Shown one piece after another: positions 1-8,781 of a DNA stretch of 64,000 nt; the first letter of the stretch is position 1, and the number at the start of each line of letters is the position of its first letter. The notes under the pieces were generated by a model. It was not told where the DNA came from. It saw only the letters and a list, made by a program, of their open reading frames with translations, and ran no database searches. Origin of the DNA: Streptomyces bottropensis ATCC 25435 (lineage in GTDB: Bacteria; Actinomycetota; Actinomycetes; Streptomycetales; Streptomycetaceae); assembly GCF_000383595.1 (NCBI RefSeq), contig NZ_KB911581.1:5477519-5541518 (forward strand). The letters run 5' to 3'. The position numbers and the translations under genes were made by a program.

Positions 1-2
1 GT

Positions 3-1112
3 CTGCACGGCGTGCACCGGGGCGAGCTGCCCGACGCGTACGAGCACGCGTTGTTCCTTGCCTTCGCCGAGCACAACGCGACGCGGCTGCTGGAGCGGAT
101 CGGGTCCGACGACTCCGTTCTGCTGCACGACCCACAGACCCTCCCTATCGCCCCGCTGCTGGCGGCCGAGGGTTGCCGTGTCTTCTGGCGATGTCACATC
201 GGCACCTGGACGGCGAACGCCGTCACGAAGGAGACATGGCGGTACCTCAGTCAATTCTGGCCCCGGGACATCACTCTGATCTTCAGCCACCGGTCTCTCG
301 TGCCGGTCGAGGCAACGGGGTTCCATGTCGAAATCGTTCCGCCCTCCATCGATCCCATATCGGTGAAGAACAGGCACATGGGCGCAGGCGAGATCAAGGA
401 CGTACTCACCTCGGCAGGGCTGCTCGGCAGGGCCTCCGCGGGGCCGGGGCGTCAGCATGTGCTCTATTCCGAAGGCGTGTTGGGCAAGGACCCGCTGGTA
501 CTCCAGGTCTCCCGCTGGGACCCCCTGAAGGACATGGGCGGGGTGCTGCGAGCCTTCGCGTCGTCGTCACTGGTCCGATCCGCTCAACTGGTCCTGTGCG
601 GTCCGTCTCCGCAGAGCGTCACCGACGACCCCGAGGCGAGAGCGGTGCTGGAAGCCGTGGTCACCCAGTGGCAGAACCTGCCGTCCGCTGTCCGACGTAG
701 GGCCCACCTGGTGTGCACCACGCTGGATGACGATGAGGGCAACGCCCGCCTGGTCAACGCGCTGCAGAGAAGAGCCGCGGTGGTAACCCAACGCTCCGTG
801 CAGGAGGGGTTCGGTCTCACGGTGACCGAGGCGATGCTCAAAGCCCGTCCCGTCGTGGCGTCGAACGTCGGTGGCATCCCCACCCAGATCACCCATGACA
901 AGACGGGCCTGCTGCTCAACCGGCCCTGTGACGACGACGAGTTCGTAGCAGCCGTGACGAGGCTCCTGCGCGACGAGGCCCGAGCGTCCGCGCTCGGCCG
1001 CGCAGCCGCCTCCCATACCTCCCGTCACTTCATCACCGCCCGGGAAGCAGCCGATCACCAGCGGATTCTTGCCTCACCCGTCCCGCCGCCCATGGTGGGG
1101 TGCCTTGACTGA
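3..1112 (+). CDS. GT4 glycosyltransferase, trehalose synthase (TreT)-like, 5' end cut by the window
   Basis: The frame is already open at base 3, so the true start lies before the window. The protein resembles GT4 retaining glycosyltransferases of the TreT type: an N-terminal stretch with 'HDPQTLPIAPLL' and 'WRCHIGTW', then a Rossmann half ('LQVSRWDPLKDM') and the donor-binding E-x7-E motif in 'EGFGLTVTEA'. TreT enzymes join a glucose from an NDP-sugar to an acceptor sugar. Next to a cyclitol synthase, the likely job is glycosylation of a cyclitol; that is inference from context. Its TGA ends one base before the next start, so it is the first visible gene of the operon. Confidence 0.85.
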   Translation: MHGVHRGELPDAYEHALFLAFAEHNATRLLERIGSDDSVLLHDPQTLPIAPLLAAEGCRVFWRCHIGTWTANAVTKETWRYLSQFWPRDITLIFSHRSLVPVEATGFHVEIVPPSIDPISVKNRHMGAGEIKDVLTSAGLLGRASAGPGRQHVLYSEGVLGKDPLVLQVSRWDPLKDMGGVLRAFASSSLVRSAQLVLCGPSPQSVTDDPEARAVLEAVVTQWQNLPSAVRRRAHLVCTTLDDDEGNARLVNALQRRAAVVTQRSVQEGFGLTVTEAMLKARPVVASNVGGIPTQITHDKTGLLLNRPCDDDEFVAAVTRLLRDEARASALGRAAASHTSRHFITAREAADHQRILASPVPPPMVGCLD

Positions 1113-1113
1113 C

Positions 1114-1809
1114 ATGGGCGTGCCCAGGCACAACAACAGCGACCCCGTGCTGGTTCTCGGAGCGAGTTCGGGCTTCGGCTTCGTGCTCGCCCAGCGGCTC
1201 GACGCCAAGGGCTTCCCGGTCGTGGGGGCGGCCCGTCCCGCGACCCCGGACGACGCCATCTTCAACTACCGGCAGACTATCGTCACGCACGACGATCAAC
1301 TGACACGCCTGGTCGACGGTGTCCTCACACCGACTTCGGCGTCTCATACGCGATGGTCTACTGCCCGTGCAGCACCGCCGCCGTGTGCCGCTCGTAGAAG
1401 GTGGAGCTGCGGGAGCTCGCCGAACTCTTCGGCGTCTCGCTCGCGCCGTACGCCTCCATGTCCCTCTCTTGGCCACGGTCAGCCGTCGCCGCATCGTCCA
1501 GATCGGCTCGAGCGCCGCACGCGTGCCGGTGGAGACCCTCGCCTCGGCCAAGGCGCCACCGAGCAGTACGCACGGTGCCTCGCCCAGGAAACCGAGCCAC
1601 TGGGGATCCGTGTCAACGTCATCGGCATCTCTGCCGAAACACCTCGCCCGCAGGCGCCTCACCCTGCGTGCGGGCACCTTCGGCCGCACCGAGGAATTCC
1701 CCCACTTCCGGTCGTGGACGACAACCTCGCCCTCGCCGAGTTCATACTCACCCAGGCGCAGCTCGTCACCGGACACACCATCGAGGCACGTCAGCCGCAG
1801 TGGATCTGA
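1114..1809 (+). pseudogene. Short-chain dehydrogenase, broken by several frameshifts and a stop
   Basis: The ATG lies one base after the glycosyltransferase stop. Pieces of one SDR appear in all three forward frames in the right order. The N-terminal NAD(P) loop 'GASSGFGF' and the C-terminal 'GATEQYARCLAQE' are in frame 1. A middle piece around 1335-1470 ('TDFGVSYAMVYC', then an in-frame TAG) is in frame 3. 'IVQIGSSAARVPVETLASAK' is in frame 2. One junction, near 1553, is explained by one missing base between 'ASAK' and 'GATEQ'. At least two indels plus a stop mean no full product. The intact SDR at 5656 may cover the activity, or these are base-calling errors. Confidence 0.75.
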
Positions 1810-1829
1810 CGTCCGCGAAGGAGGTCTCC

Positions 1830-3038
1830 ATGTCGCAGTCGTTTCCGCTACTCGACCCGCCCCACTACCCCGAGGGGTCACTGACCGGTTCCCCCACCGG
1901 ATCCAGCTGGCAGGTCTCTTCCTTGCTGCCGGTCACCTACACCGTGCGCACTTGTCGCGACCTGCTCGACCCCGACAACGACAATCTCGAACGCGAGGCG
2001 TTCGGCGGGCCGTCGCGCCGGCGGCTGATCATCGTGGAACAGAAGGTCTTCGACTTCTACGGGGCTCGGCTTGTCACCTACCTCCGCGAGCGGCGACTTG
2101 CGGGACACGTGGTCTCGCTGGTCGCTCATGAATCGGTCAAGGACCAGTACCTCGCCAACCGGATCGTCGACGCCATCGACGACTTCGGAATCGACCGCAG
2201 ATGTGAACCGATCGTCGTTATTGGCGGCGGGGTCATGCTCGATGTCGCTGGCTGGGTCGCTGGGGCCTACCGCCGAGGGACCCCGTACATCCGAATCCCC
2301 ACCACTCTGATCGGGCTGGTCGACGCCGGAGTGGGCATCAAGACCGCTGTCAACCACAACGGCCACAAGAACATCATCGGTTCGTACCACGCGCCTCTCA
2401 GCGCGCTGCTGGACCCGCAGTTCCTGCTCACCCTGCCCGCCCGCCACATCAGCAACGGCATGGCCGAAATAGCGAAGATGGGCCTGATGTGCGATGTGGC
2501 GTTGTGGAAGCTCATCGCCGCGCAACCCAACGAACTCGTACGCACCGCACTCGGATTCACCGACTCCTCCCTCACGGACAGCGGTGAGAAGATCCTCAGC
2601 CGGGCCATTCACAGTATGCTCGCCGAACTCCAGCCCAACCTGTGGGAGAGGGACCTTCGGCGGCTGGTCGACTTTGGTCACACCTTCTCCCCCGATCTCG
2701 AAATGGCCTCCCAGCCGGAGCTCCTTCACGGTGAGGCCGTCTCCATCGACATGGCGATCTCCTGCGCCCTGTCCCACCAGCGTGGTCTGCTCTACGAGGG
2801 GCCGCTTCGGGAGATCATCGTCACGCTCCACGGTCTGGGACTCCCCGTGGACCATCCGATGTGCACCCTGGACCTGCTGAGCCATGGCCTTGCCCAGACG
2901 ACCCTGCACCGCGGCGGCAGGCAGAGGATACCCGTGCCCGTGGAGCCGGGCTCCGCGGAGTTCCTCGAGGAGGTGACGGAACGCGAACTCGCCGAAGCCC
3001 TGTCCCACGTGCGACACATCGCCGGTGACCTCCGATGA
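1830..3038 (+). CDS. Sugar phosphate cyclase, 2-epi-5-epi-valiolone synthase type
   Basis: 402 residues; the start is set by GAAGGAGG six bases upstream of ATG. This is a dehydroquinate synthase-fold enzyme. The NAD-binding 'GGGVMLDV' sits near residue 131, followed by 'RIPTTLIGLVDAGVGIKT', then 'NHNGHKN' near 174 and 'HGEAV' near 300. These are hallmarks of the branch that cyclises sedoheptulose 7-phosphate to C7 cyclitols (AcbC, ValA and CetA in acarbose, validamycin and cetoniacytone). It is not the shikimate enzyme: the VDAGVG-KT and NHNGHKN signatures belong to the C7 branch. It probably makes 2-epi-5-epi-valiolone or its 2-epimer. It defines the class of product made by this operon and overlaps the next start by an ATGA. 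Confidence 0.88.
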   Translation: MSQSFPLLDPPHYPEGSLTGSPTGSSWQVSSLLPVTYTVRTCRDLLDPDNDNLEREAFGGPSRRRLIIVEQKVFDFYGARLVTYLRERRLAGHVVSLVAHESVKDQYLANRIVDAIDDFGIDRRCEPIVVIGGGVMLDVAGWVAGAYRRGTPYIRIPTTLIGLVDAGVGIKTAVNHNGHKNIIGSYHAPLSALLDPQFLLTLPARHISNGMAEIAKMGLMCDVALWKLIAAQPNELVRTALGFTDSSLTDSGEKILSRAIHSMLAELQPNLWERDLRRLVDFGHTFSPDLEMASQPELLHGEAVSIDMAISCALSHQRGLLYEGPLREIIVTLHGLGLPVDHPMCTLDLLSHGLAQTTLHRGGRQRIPVPVEPGSAEFLEEVTERELAEALSHVRHIAGDLR

Positions 3039-3745
3039 ACATCGTCGAAGGCATCGGTGGTACATGGGCCACCGTCACAGGGGTGCACGGTGCGGCCGGT
3101 ACCAGCGGTTGGCGGCAGCTCGTGCCCGGGCGTCCGCTGCGCGGCCCCTGGGAGGCCGTGGAACTCGCCCGCCTGGCAGCAGGGGGTATGAGCGGGCTCC
3201 ATCAGCACACCAGAACCCATGAGATCTACCTGTCGGTCCAAGGGCAGGGCGAACTCAGTCTGGACGGCCGCACATTCCCGATGCCCCGCGGACACATGGC
3301 CATGACAACCGTCTCCAGCACCCATGGAATCCGCAATACCGGTCAGGGCGACTTCTACTGGCTCGTCATTGAGGTACCCGCGGCCACGGCCCTGTGGCCG
3401 GCACCCCCCGAAAAGGAGGCCACGGACGTGACGTTCCCCCTACACCCGATCGACCTCGCCGCCCTCAACCACATCGACCTTCGGCCGCTCGGCGCCGCCC
3501 CCCTTCTCGAAGCCCATTACGAGCAGCTAAGGCCGGACACACCCGTGGCGCTCCGGGCAGAGGAGTGCGAGATCTTCGCCTACCTGATCAGCGGTGAAGC
3601 GGTCATCACCGATTTCCACGGAAGCCACGCACTCACGGCGGGCACCGGTATCACCCTGACGTTGGGCGAGGAGGCAGAGCTGCGGCCGTTGGGCGACGCC
3701 TCCTTGTTCTGGGTCAGCTCCCGTGTCGAAGGGGCAGACCTGTGA
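3035..3745 (+). CDS. Bicupin-like metal-binding protein
   Basis: 236 residues, starting at an ATGA overlap with the cyclase stop. The N-terminal half has a textbook cupin motif: H-x-H-x4-E-x6-G in 'GLHQHTRTHEIYLSVQG' near residues 55-71, so it should bind a divalent metal. The C-terminal half is a second, less conserved barrel ('ECEIFAYLISGEAVITDF'). Cupins in biosynthetic operons act as isomerases, epimerases or dioxygenases. Here a step on the cyclitol is likely but the reaction cannot be read from sequence. Translational coupling on both sides indicates an obligate operon member. Confidence 0.75.
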   Translation: MNIVEGIGGTWATVTGVHGAAGTSGWRQLVPGRPLRGPWEAVELARLAAGGMSGLHQHTRTHEIYLSVQGQGELSLDGRTFPMPRGHMAMTTVSSTHGIRNTGQGDFYWLVIEVPAATALWPAPPEKEATDVTFPLHPIDLAALNHIDLRPLGAAPLLEAHYEQLRPDTPVALRAEECEIFAYLISGEAVITDFHGSHALTAGTGITLTLGEEAELRPLGDASLFWVSSRVEGADL

Positions 3746-4755
3746 TCATCACGCCTGCAGGGCGAATCCCCTCGCCGGCTGGCACCCGGTGGACGTCCCT
3801 GGCCCGCCGGGGCATGCTGTGGTCCGAAGTCCAGGTCATGGACGTCACGACGGTTAAGGCCGGTGCTATCGGCCCCTTCCTAGACCCGGACTGCCTCGAG
3901 CTCGTACTGTGCGGCAGCGGAAGCGTCCGCTTCAGCCTTGACGGCACGTACGAAGTAGCGCTGCTCACCGGGCAGATGATGCTCGTCGCTCCCACGGACA
4001 CGCCGGTACGCTCCACCGCGGGGCGGCACGGAGCCGAGCTGATCCGCATCCGGGTCCTGCCTGACGCGGTCCGTGGGCGCATCCCCTCGCGCCGGCCCGG
4101 CCTCGAAAGACCGGGCGACCGAGGGGCCCGCGATCGTGCTCCCGGACGCGGCCTACTGAACATCGGCGAGATCAACGCCTCGAAGGGCATGGGGATCCCG
4201 ACCGCGCGCAACGTCGACCATATCGCCCTGACGGTGCCGGACCTGGAGAGCGCGTGCAGATTCTTCGTGACCCACCTCGGCGCGACCCTGCTCTACGTCG
4301 AAGGACCGATCAGCAGGGGGAAGTGGATGCGTGAGCACTTGAACGTACACAGGGACGCCACCTGTCACCTTGCCCTGCTGCGTATCGGTCCCACGTGCAA
4401 CCTCGAGCTCTTCGAGTACCAGAGCCCGGACCAGGACACCGCGCATCCCCGCAACAGCGACATCGGCGGACACCACCTGGCCCTGTACGTCGACGACATC
4501 GACGCGGCTTTCGCCTACCTCCAGACCGTGGAAGGCGTCGTCTGCCAGGGCACACCGCAGTTCATCAGCGAGGGTCCGATCGCCGGAAGCCGATGGGTGT
4601 ACTTCACCACCCCCTGGGGCTTGCAGATGGAACTCTGCTCCCCTGGGTACCACATGCCGTATGAGCAGCGTGCCGTCGCCCGCCGCTACGGCCCCCACCC
4701 CGGCCCGTGGTCCGCCGGCGACGCCGCCGCAGGCCGGCGGGAGGTGTCCGGATGA
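3742..4755 (+). CDS. Cupin-like segment joined to a VOC-superfamily epimerase-like protein
   Basis: The first ~115 residues resemble a small cupin ('LDPDCLELVLCGSGSVRFSL'). From 'NVDHIALTVPDLESACRFF' on, the protein is a vicinal-oxygen-chelate (glyoxalase/bleomycin-resistance) protein with 'DIGGHHLALYVDDIDAAF' and 'GLQMELCSPG'. CetB and ValD, valiolone epimerases beside C7 cyclases, belong to this family and are about this size, so epimerisation of the cyclase product is the best guess. The fusion is suspect. In another frame the cupin ends naturally in 'GPAIVLPDAAY' and TGA at 4157-4159, and a good VOC start lies at ATG 4189. A one-base indel between about 4060 and 4090 may have fused two genes. 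Confidence 0.7.
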   Translation: MIITPAGRIPSPAGTRWTSLARRGMLWSEVQVMDVTTVKAGAIGPFLDPDCLELVLCGSGSVRFSLDGTYEVALLTGQMMLVAPTDTPVRSTAGRHGAELIRIRVLPDAVRGRIPSRRPGLERPGDRGARDRAPGRGLLNIGEINASKGMGIPTARNVDHIALTVPDLESACRFFVTHLGATLLYVEGPISRGKWMREHLNVHRDATCHLALLRIGPTCNLELFEYQSPDQDTAHPRNSDIGGHHLALYVDDIDAAFAYLQTVEGVVCQGTPQFISEGPIAGSRWVYFTTPWGLQMELCSPGYHMPYEQRAVARRYGPHPGPWSAGDAAAGRREVSG

Positions 4756-5681
4756 GCCGTGCCGTATTGAACCGTCACCCCGAGCTGGGCATCGCCCTCC
4801 CGACGAACCGGGTACACCTGACGAGTGCCCGCCTCGGGCGCATCGTTAAGGCCCTCGAAGAAGCTGGCTGCACCTCGCTGTGGGTGAACGACCACCTCGC
4901 CGCGTTCCCCGTGGGCTCCGAGAACTACCCGTACTCGGCCACCGGGGACATCACATGGGACCCTGAGCTGCCGCAGTACGAGGCGCTCACGACCTGCGGT
5001 TTCCTCGCAAACACGAGCGACCGTATGAAGGTCGGCACGTCGGTGCTCGTCCTGCCGCAGCGCCACCCCGTCGCCGTCGCCCAAGCCGCCGCCACACTCG
5101 CCGACCTCACGGAGGGCAGATTCCGCCTCGGTGTGGGGGCCGGCTGGTCACGGCGCGAGATGACGTTGCTCGGGTGGGACCCGGCCACACGCGGCGCCCG
5201 CATGGACGAGGAGCTCGACATCATCCGCACGGGGTGGGGGCAGCGGCGTCGACTGGCCCGCTGGGTTCACTACGACATTCCCCCCGATGTGATCTTCCGC
5301 CCCAGGCCCACACCGGCGACGGTCCCCCCGGTCCTGGTGGGCGGCACGTCAGCGGCCGCGCATCAGCGTGTCCTAAAATTCGGCGATGGATGGCTCGCCG
5401 TCGCCCGCGGTGACGATCCCGCGTCCCTGGCGCAGGCGGGCGCGGTCCTCACCAGGCTCCGTGACCGCTCCGAACGCCCGTTGACGGGCGTGCTCAAGGT
5501 CGCGCTGCCCCACCCCGACGAGCGCTGGGCCGTACGAGCCCTCGAGGAGACGGTCGGACACGACTGGGACGAGGTCACCTTCGAGTTCGACGAATGGCGG
5601 CTCGACGAGACCTGCTCGCTCGTCTCCGCATGCAATGCTCTCGGGAGGACTGTGCATGACGCGCCCTCGCATGTCGGCTGA
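4752..5681 (+). CDS. Luciferase-like (LLM class) flavin/F420 monooxygenase
   Basis: 309 residues, starting at an ATGA overlap with the previous gene. The family pattern is clear: an N-terminal 'LGIALPTNR', then 'RMKVGTSVLVLPQRHP', 'LADLTEGRFRLGVGAGW' and 'PPVLVGGTSAAAH', the usual layout of bacterial luciferase-like TIM barrels. Many actinobacterial members use F420 and act as dehydrogenases or reductases rather than oxygenases. In this operon it would oxidise or reduce the cyclitol or a side chain; the substrate is unknown. Its 3' end overlaps the next gene by 26 bases in another frame. Confidence 0.82.
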   Translation: MSRAVLNRHPELGIALPTNRVHLTSARLGRIVKALEEAGCTSLWVNDHLAAFPVGSENYPYSATGDITWDPELPQYEALTTCGFLANTSDRMKVGTSVLVLPQRHPVAVAQAAATLADLTEGRFRLGVGAGWSRREMTLLGWDPATRGARMDEELDIIRTGWGQRRRLARWVHYDIPPDVIFRPRPTPATVPPVLVGGTSAAAHQRVLKFGDGWLAVARGDDPASLAQAGAVLTRLRDRSERPLTGVLKVALPHPDERWAVRALEETVGHDWDEVTFEFDEWRLDETCSLVSACNALGRTVHDAPSHVG

Positions 5682-6426
5682 CGCCACGAAGTGCCTGGTC
5701 ATCGGCGCAACCGGTGCCATCGGGTCAGCGGTGGCGGACCGCCTCCGCACGGACGGCACACGCATCGTCGCCACCGGCCGCCGGGCACCGCGGGCGCCGG
5801 TCGGTGGCACCGACGGCCGTCTCGACATACACCTGAACGTGCGTGATCCCGAGGCCGTCGCCCGCGGGGTGACCGAGGCGGCCGACTGGCTGGGCGGACT
5901 GGACGCGCTGGTGTACTGCCCGGGCGTCGCCCATGTCGGAGGGATCGAAGGTCTCCGCCCGGCACAGTGGGACGAGGTCTTCGAAGTCAACGTCCGCGGC
6001 TTCGGACTGGCCGTGGCCGCCGCCCTGCCGCACTTCCGGGCCGGCGGGTCCGGTGCGGCCGTCGCGATCTCCAGCCAGGCGGCTCGGCGTGGCCAGTCCC
6101 TGATCAGTGCCTACTCCGCGTCCAAGGCCGCGCTGGACGGCCTGGTCCGGGCGCTGGCCGTTGAGCTCGCTCCGACCGTACGTGTGAACGCCGTCGCCCC
6201 CGGCATCGTCGCAAGCGACATGATCACGGAGGACTTCCGACGGCAGGCACGGCGAGAGTCCCTAGCCGTGTCCGACATCGAGGTGCGGACGCTCGAACGC
6301 ATTCCGGCGCGCCGCTTCCAGCAGCGGGAATCGATCGCCGCTGCCGTCGCCTTCCTCGTGAACGGCCCGGCCGCCGCGGACATCACCGGGCAGACACTAG
6401 TCGTCGACGGAGGGATGACGGCGTGA
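5656..6426 (+). CDS. Short-chain dehydrogenase/reductase (intact)
   Basis: 256 residues. ATG 5656 is preferred over ATG 5635 because GGGAGGA lies seven bases upstream. It is a classical SDR: nucleotide-binding 'GATGAIGSAVA' near residue 17, 'SSQAAR' with the catalytic serine region, Y-x3-K in 'YSASKAALDGLVRAL', and a C-terminal 'GQTLVVDGGMTA' typical of the FabG-like group. It probably reduces or oxidises a cyclitol hydroxyl. It overlaps the monooxygenase upstream and shares its last bases with the NUDIX start, so translation is coupled. Confidence 0.85.
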   Translation: MTRPRMSADATKCLVIGATGAIGSAVADRLRTDGTRIVATGRRAPRAPVGGTDGRLDIHLNVRDPEAVARGVTEAADWLGGLDALVYCPGVAHVGGIEGLRPAQWDEVFEVNVRGFGLAVAAALPHFRAGGSGAAVAISSQAARRGQSLISAYSASKAALDGLVRALAVELAPTVRVNAVAPGIVASDMITEDFRRQARRESLAVSDIEVRTLERIPARRFQQRESIAAAVAFLVNGPAAADITGQTLVVDGGMTA

Positions 6427-6998
6427 TCAGAACCCTGGGCAGCACGATCGCGTACGCCAACGCCTGGATGACGGTGATCGAGGACCGCGTCCTCCACCTC
6501 TCGGGGCGTGAGGACATCTACGCCTACGTCGACAAGCCGGACTTCGCGCTCATCATCCCGCGGACGGCGACCGGGTTCTGGCTGATCGAGGAATTCCGGT
6601 ACCCCGTGCGGTCCCGCAGATGGTCGTTTCCGCAGGGCTCGTGGCCGTCCGGGGTCTCGGGCGACACGGCTGATCTCGCGCGGGCCGAGCTCGCCGAGGA
6701 AACGGGGCTGTCGGCCGAGCGCCTGCACTGGCTGGGCCGTCTGGACACCGCGCACGGGATGACGAGTCAGGGCACGCAAGTGTTCGTCGCCGAGGGCCTT
6801 CGACGCGGCGAACCCAGCCGTGAGGAGACCGAAGCGGACATGATCCACCAGCATGTGACCGACGGCGAGTTCATCCAGATGATCAACGAGGCCCGTCTGG
6901 TCGACAGCAGCAGCCTCGCCGCGTACCTCCTCTACCTCCGCTGGCGCGAGGCCCGCCGGAGCGCCCCAGAGGGACCACAGAATGTCTCACGTCCATGA
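6423..6998 (+). CDS. NUDIX hydrolase
   Basis: 191 residues, GTG start overlapping the SDR stop. The NUDIX box is visible as 'AELAEETGLSAE' after 'GSWPSGVSGDTADLARAE'. The usual Arg of R-E-x2-E-E-x-G is Ala, but the metal-binding glutamates are kept. The flanking 'FALIIPRTATGFWLIEEFRY' resembles ADP-ribose/NDP-sugar pyrophosphatases. In an operon with a glycosyltransferase it might cleave or recycle a nucleotide-activated sugar or cyclitol. It is the last gene of the operon; the bases after it belong to a decayed plasmid. Confidence 0.82.
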   Translation: MIRTLGSTIAYANAWMTVIEDRVLHLSGREDIYAYVDKPDFALIIPRTATGFWLIEEFRYPVRSRRWSFPQGSWPSGVSGDTADLARAELAEETGLSAERLHWLGRLDTAHGMTSQGTQVFVAEGLRRGEPSREETEADMIHQHVTDGEFIQMINEARLVDSSSLAAYLLYLRWREARRSAPEGPQNVSRP

Positions 6999-7065
6999 CC
7001 GTCCCGTGTCCCAACTGCTGGCGTGGTGACTTCGTCCTCCGTCCCGCCGGACGGGCCTCGGCGGG

Positions 7066-8640
7066 TCACGGCTGGAGGCCCTGGCCTTGGCCGGGACCGG
7101 GCTGCTGGTGCTGCTGCTCGTGCTCCTGGCGGCGCTGGTCGACTGGGTCGACCGGGTCGGCGGCAGAGGGCGGGACCTCTCGGTCCTCGATGGCGCGGCG
7201 GCGGGCTTTGGCCGCGCGGGTGAAGGCGGCGAGCCGTTCCAGGTTCTGCGGTGTGCGCAGCCACGTCGCCGGGTCGGTCGTACGGCCCTCCAGGTACTCC
7301 TGCGGCATCGCAGCCTGCTGATGGGCTTGGACGGCGGCGGCCGGCTGCGCCGGGGTAAGCATGGCGTCCCGGCCCAGGTGGTCGACGGCGTGCGGCGGGT
7401 CTGACGCCTGATCGTGGTGGTCTTCCGTGTGCCCGGCGGCCGGGGCGTCGCCCCGTGCGGCGGCGGGCGGGGTACGGGCGGCGCGGATTGCGTTCTGCAC
7501 GGCGAGGCTGGCAACCCGAGCCCGCTCGTACCGGCTCGACTCGCGAGGCGGCTTGCCGTCGGCGCCGACGATCCACCATCTGTCGGGCTCGGCGAAGCCG
7601 GCTTTATAGAAGAGCTGGTCGGTGGCCGGGGCCCGGCGGCCGGGCTGGGGAACGGTGGACTGACGGCAGTGGTCGGACAGGGCGCGAGTGGCGATGTAGT
7701 CGTCCAGGCCGCGCGTGAACTCCTGGCCGCGCAGGGTCTCCAGCAGGTGCCGGCGGGCTTCGGCCAGGACATGGCGGCGGGCGAACTTGCCGCGGACGGT
7801 GGAGACGACCGCGGCGACGTCGACGGCGGCGAGTAGGGCGTCCACGTGCGGATCCACCCGGGCCCGGATCGCCGCACCCACTGTGCGGCAGCGCTGAAGG
7901 AGCCTGTCGACCACCTGCTTGCCGAACTTCAGGAGCGCGGACGCCTTCCACCATGCGAGCAGCTGCTTCAACGGGCGCGGGGTCTTCTTCTCGGGGCGGG
8001 TCTCCTGCGCCGCCCACCAGGCCAGGCCCTGGCGGGCGCGCTCGCCGGGCAGCCGCCCGTGCTTCTCCGCGTATGACGGCGGGTCGACGACCAGTCGATG
8101 AGCTCGGAGTCGACACCGGCTATCTCCATCACCGGGCGCAGGCCGGGCGTCACCTCCCTGGGCACCGTCGCCAGCCCCAGCTCCTCACACACCTCGGTCG
8201 TCATCGCGAGGGTGTAGAGCGTCCCGGCCGCCACGACGTGCCGGTAGAGGCGGCCGGTGTCCAGGGCACCCCACACCGGCTCACCATCTTCGTCCAGGCG
8301 CTGCACGCGGTTGAGGACCAGGCAGTGGTCATGCAGGAGCGGGAATCCGTCCCGGTTGTCGAAGTGCCGGAACGCCGCAAACGACCAAGGCCGGCGTCCT
8401 CGCACGCCCGCGTCCCGAGGACCACCGGGTCTCCGCGACCTCATCCTCAAACTAGCGCAGCGCCTTGGCGATAGCCCGCTCATGCGCCCGCTCGATGACC
8501 CGGCGCGTCTTGGCGTCTCCCAACGCCCACAAAACATCACTGGATACGCGGACCCTCTCGCTCCCAGCAAAGAGAACGAGGCGACGCGAGGCGCACACGC
8601 GCGTTGAGGGGGCCGGTCGGTGACCGGCCCCCTCATCCAT
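7066..8640 (-). pseudogene. MobF/TraA-type conjugative relaxase, frameshifted remnant
   Basis: Reading leftward, pieces of one relaxase follow in order but in different frames. 'VSSDVLWALGDAKTRRVIER' lies around 8470-8550. Next come 'FRHFDNRDGFPLLHDHCLVL' and 'GRLYRHVVAAGTLYTLAMT', the metal-binding HxH-type region, here 'HDH'. After a one-base shift near 8090 it continues as 'SYAEKHGRLPGERARQGLAW' and a long C-terminal tail rich in Ala and Gln. The N-terminal catalytic tyrosine region is absent. MobF relaxases nick DNA at oriT during conjugation; this copy cannot work. It marks the remains of an actinomycete plasmid or integrative element. Confidence 0.7.
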
Positions 8641-8781
8641 GCCCTGTGGGTCATCGACACGAGTCGTAGACAACCTCAGCTGACATCCCGCTCCCCACAT
8701 GTCTGCGGACCGGTTATGCCCGAGCCCCGGTCGGATGTGACGCAGCCGACCGGGGCTCGGGGGTTACTGGTAGTTCGTTAA

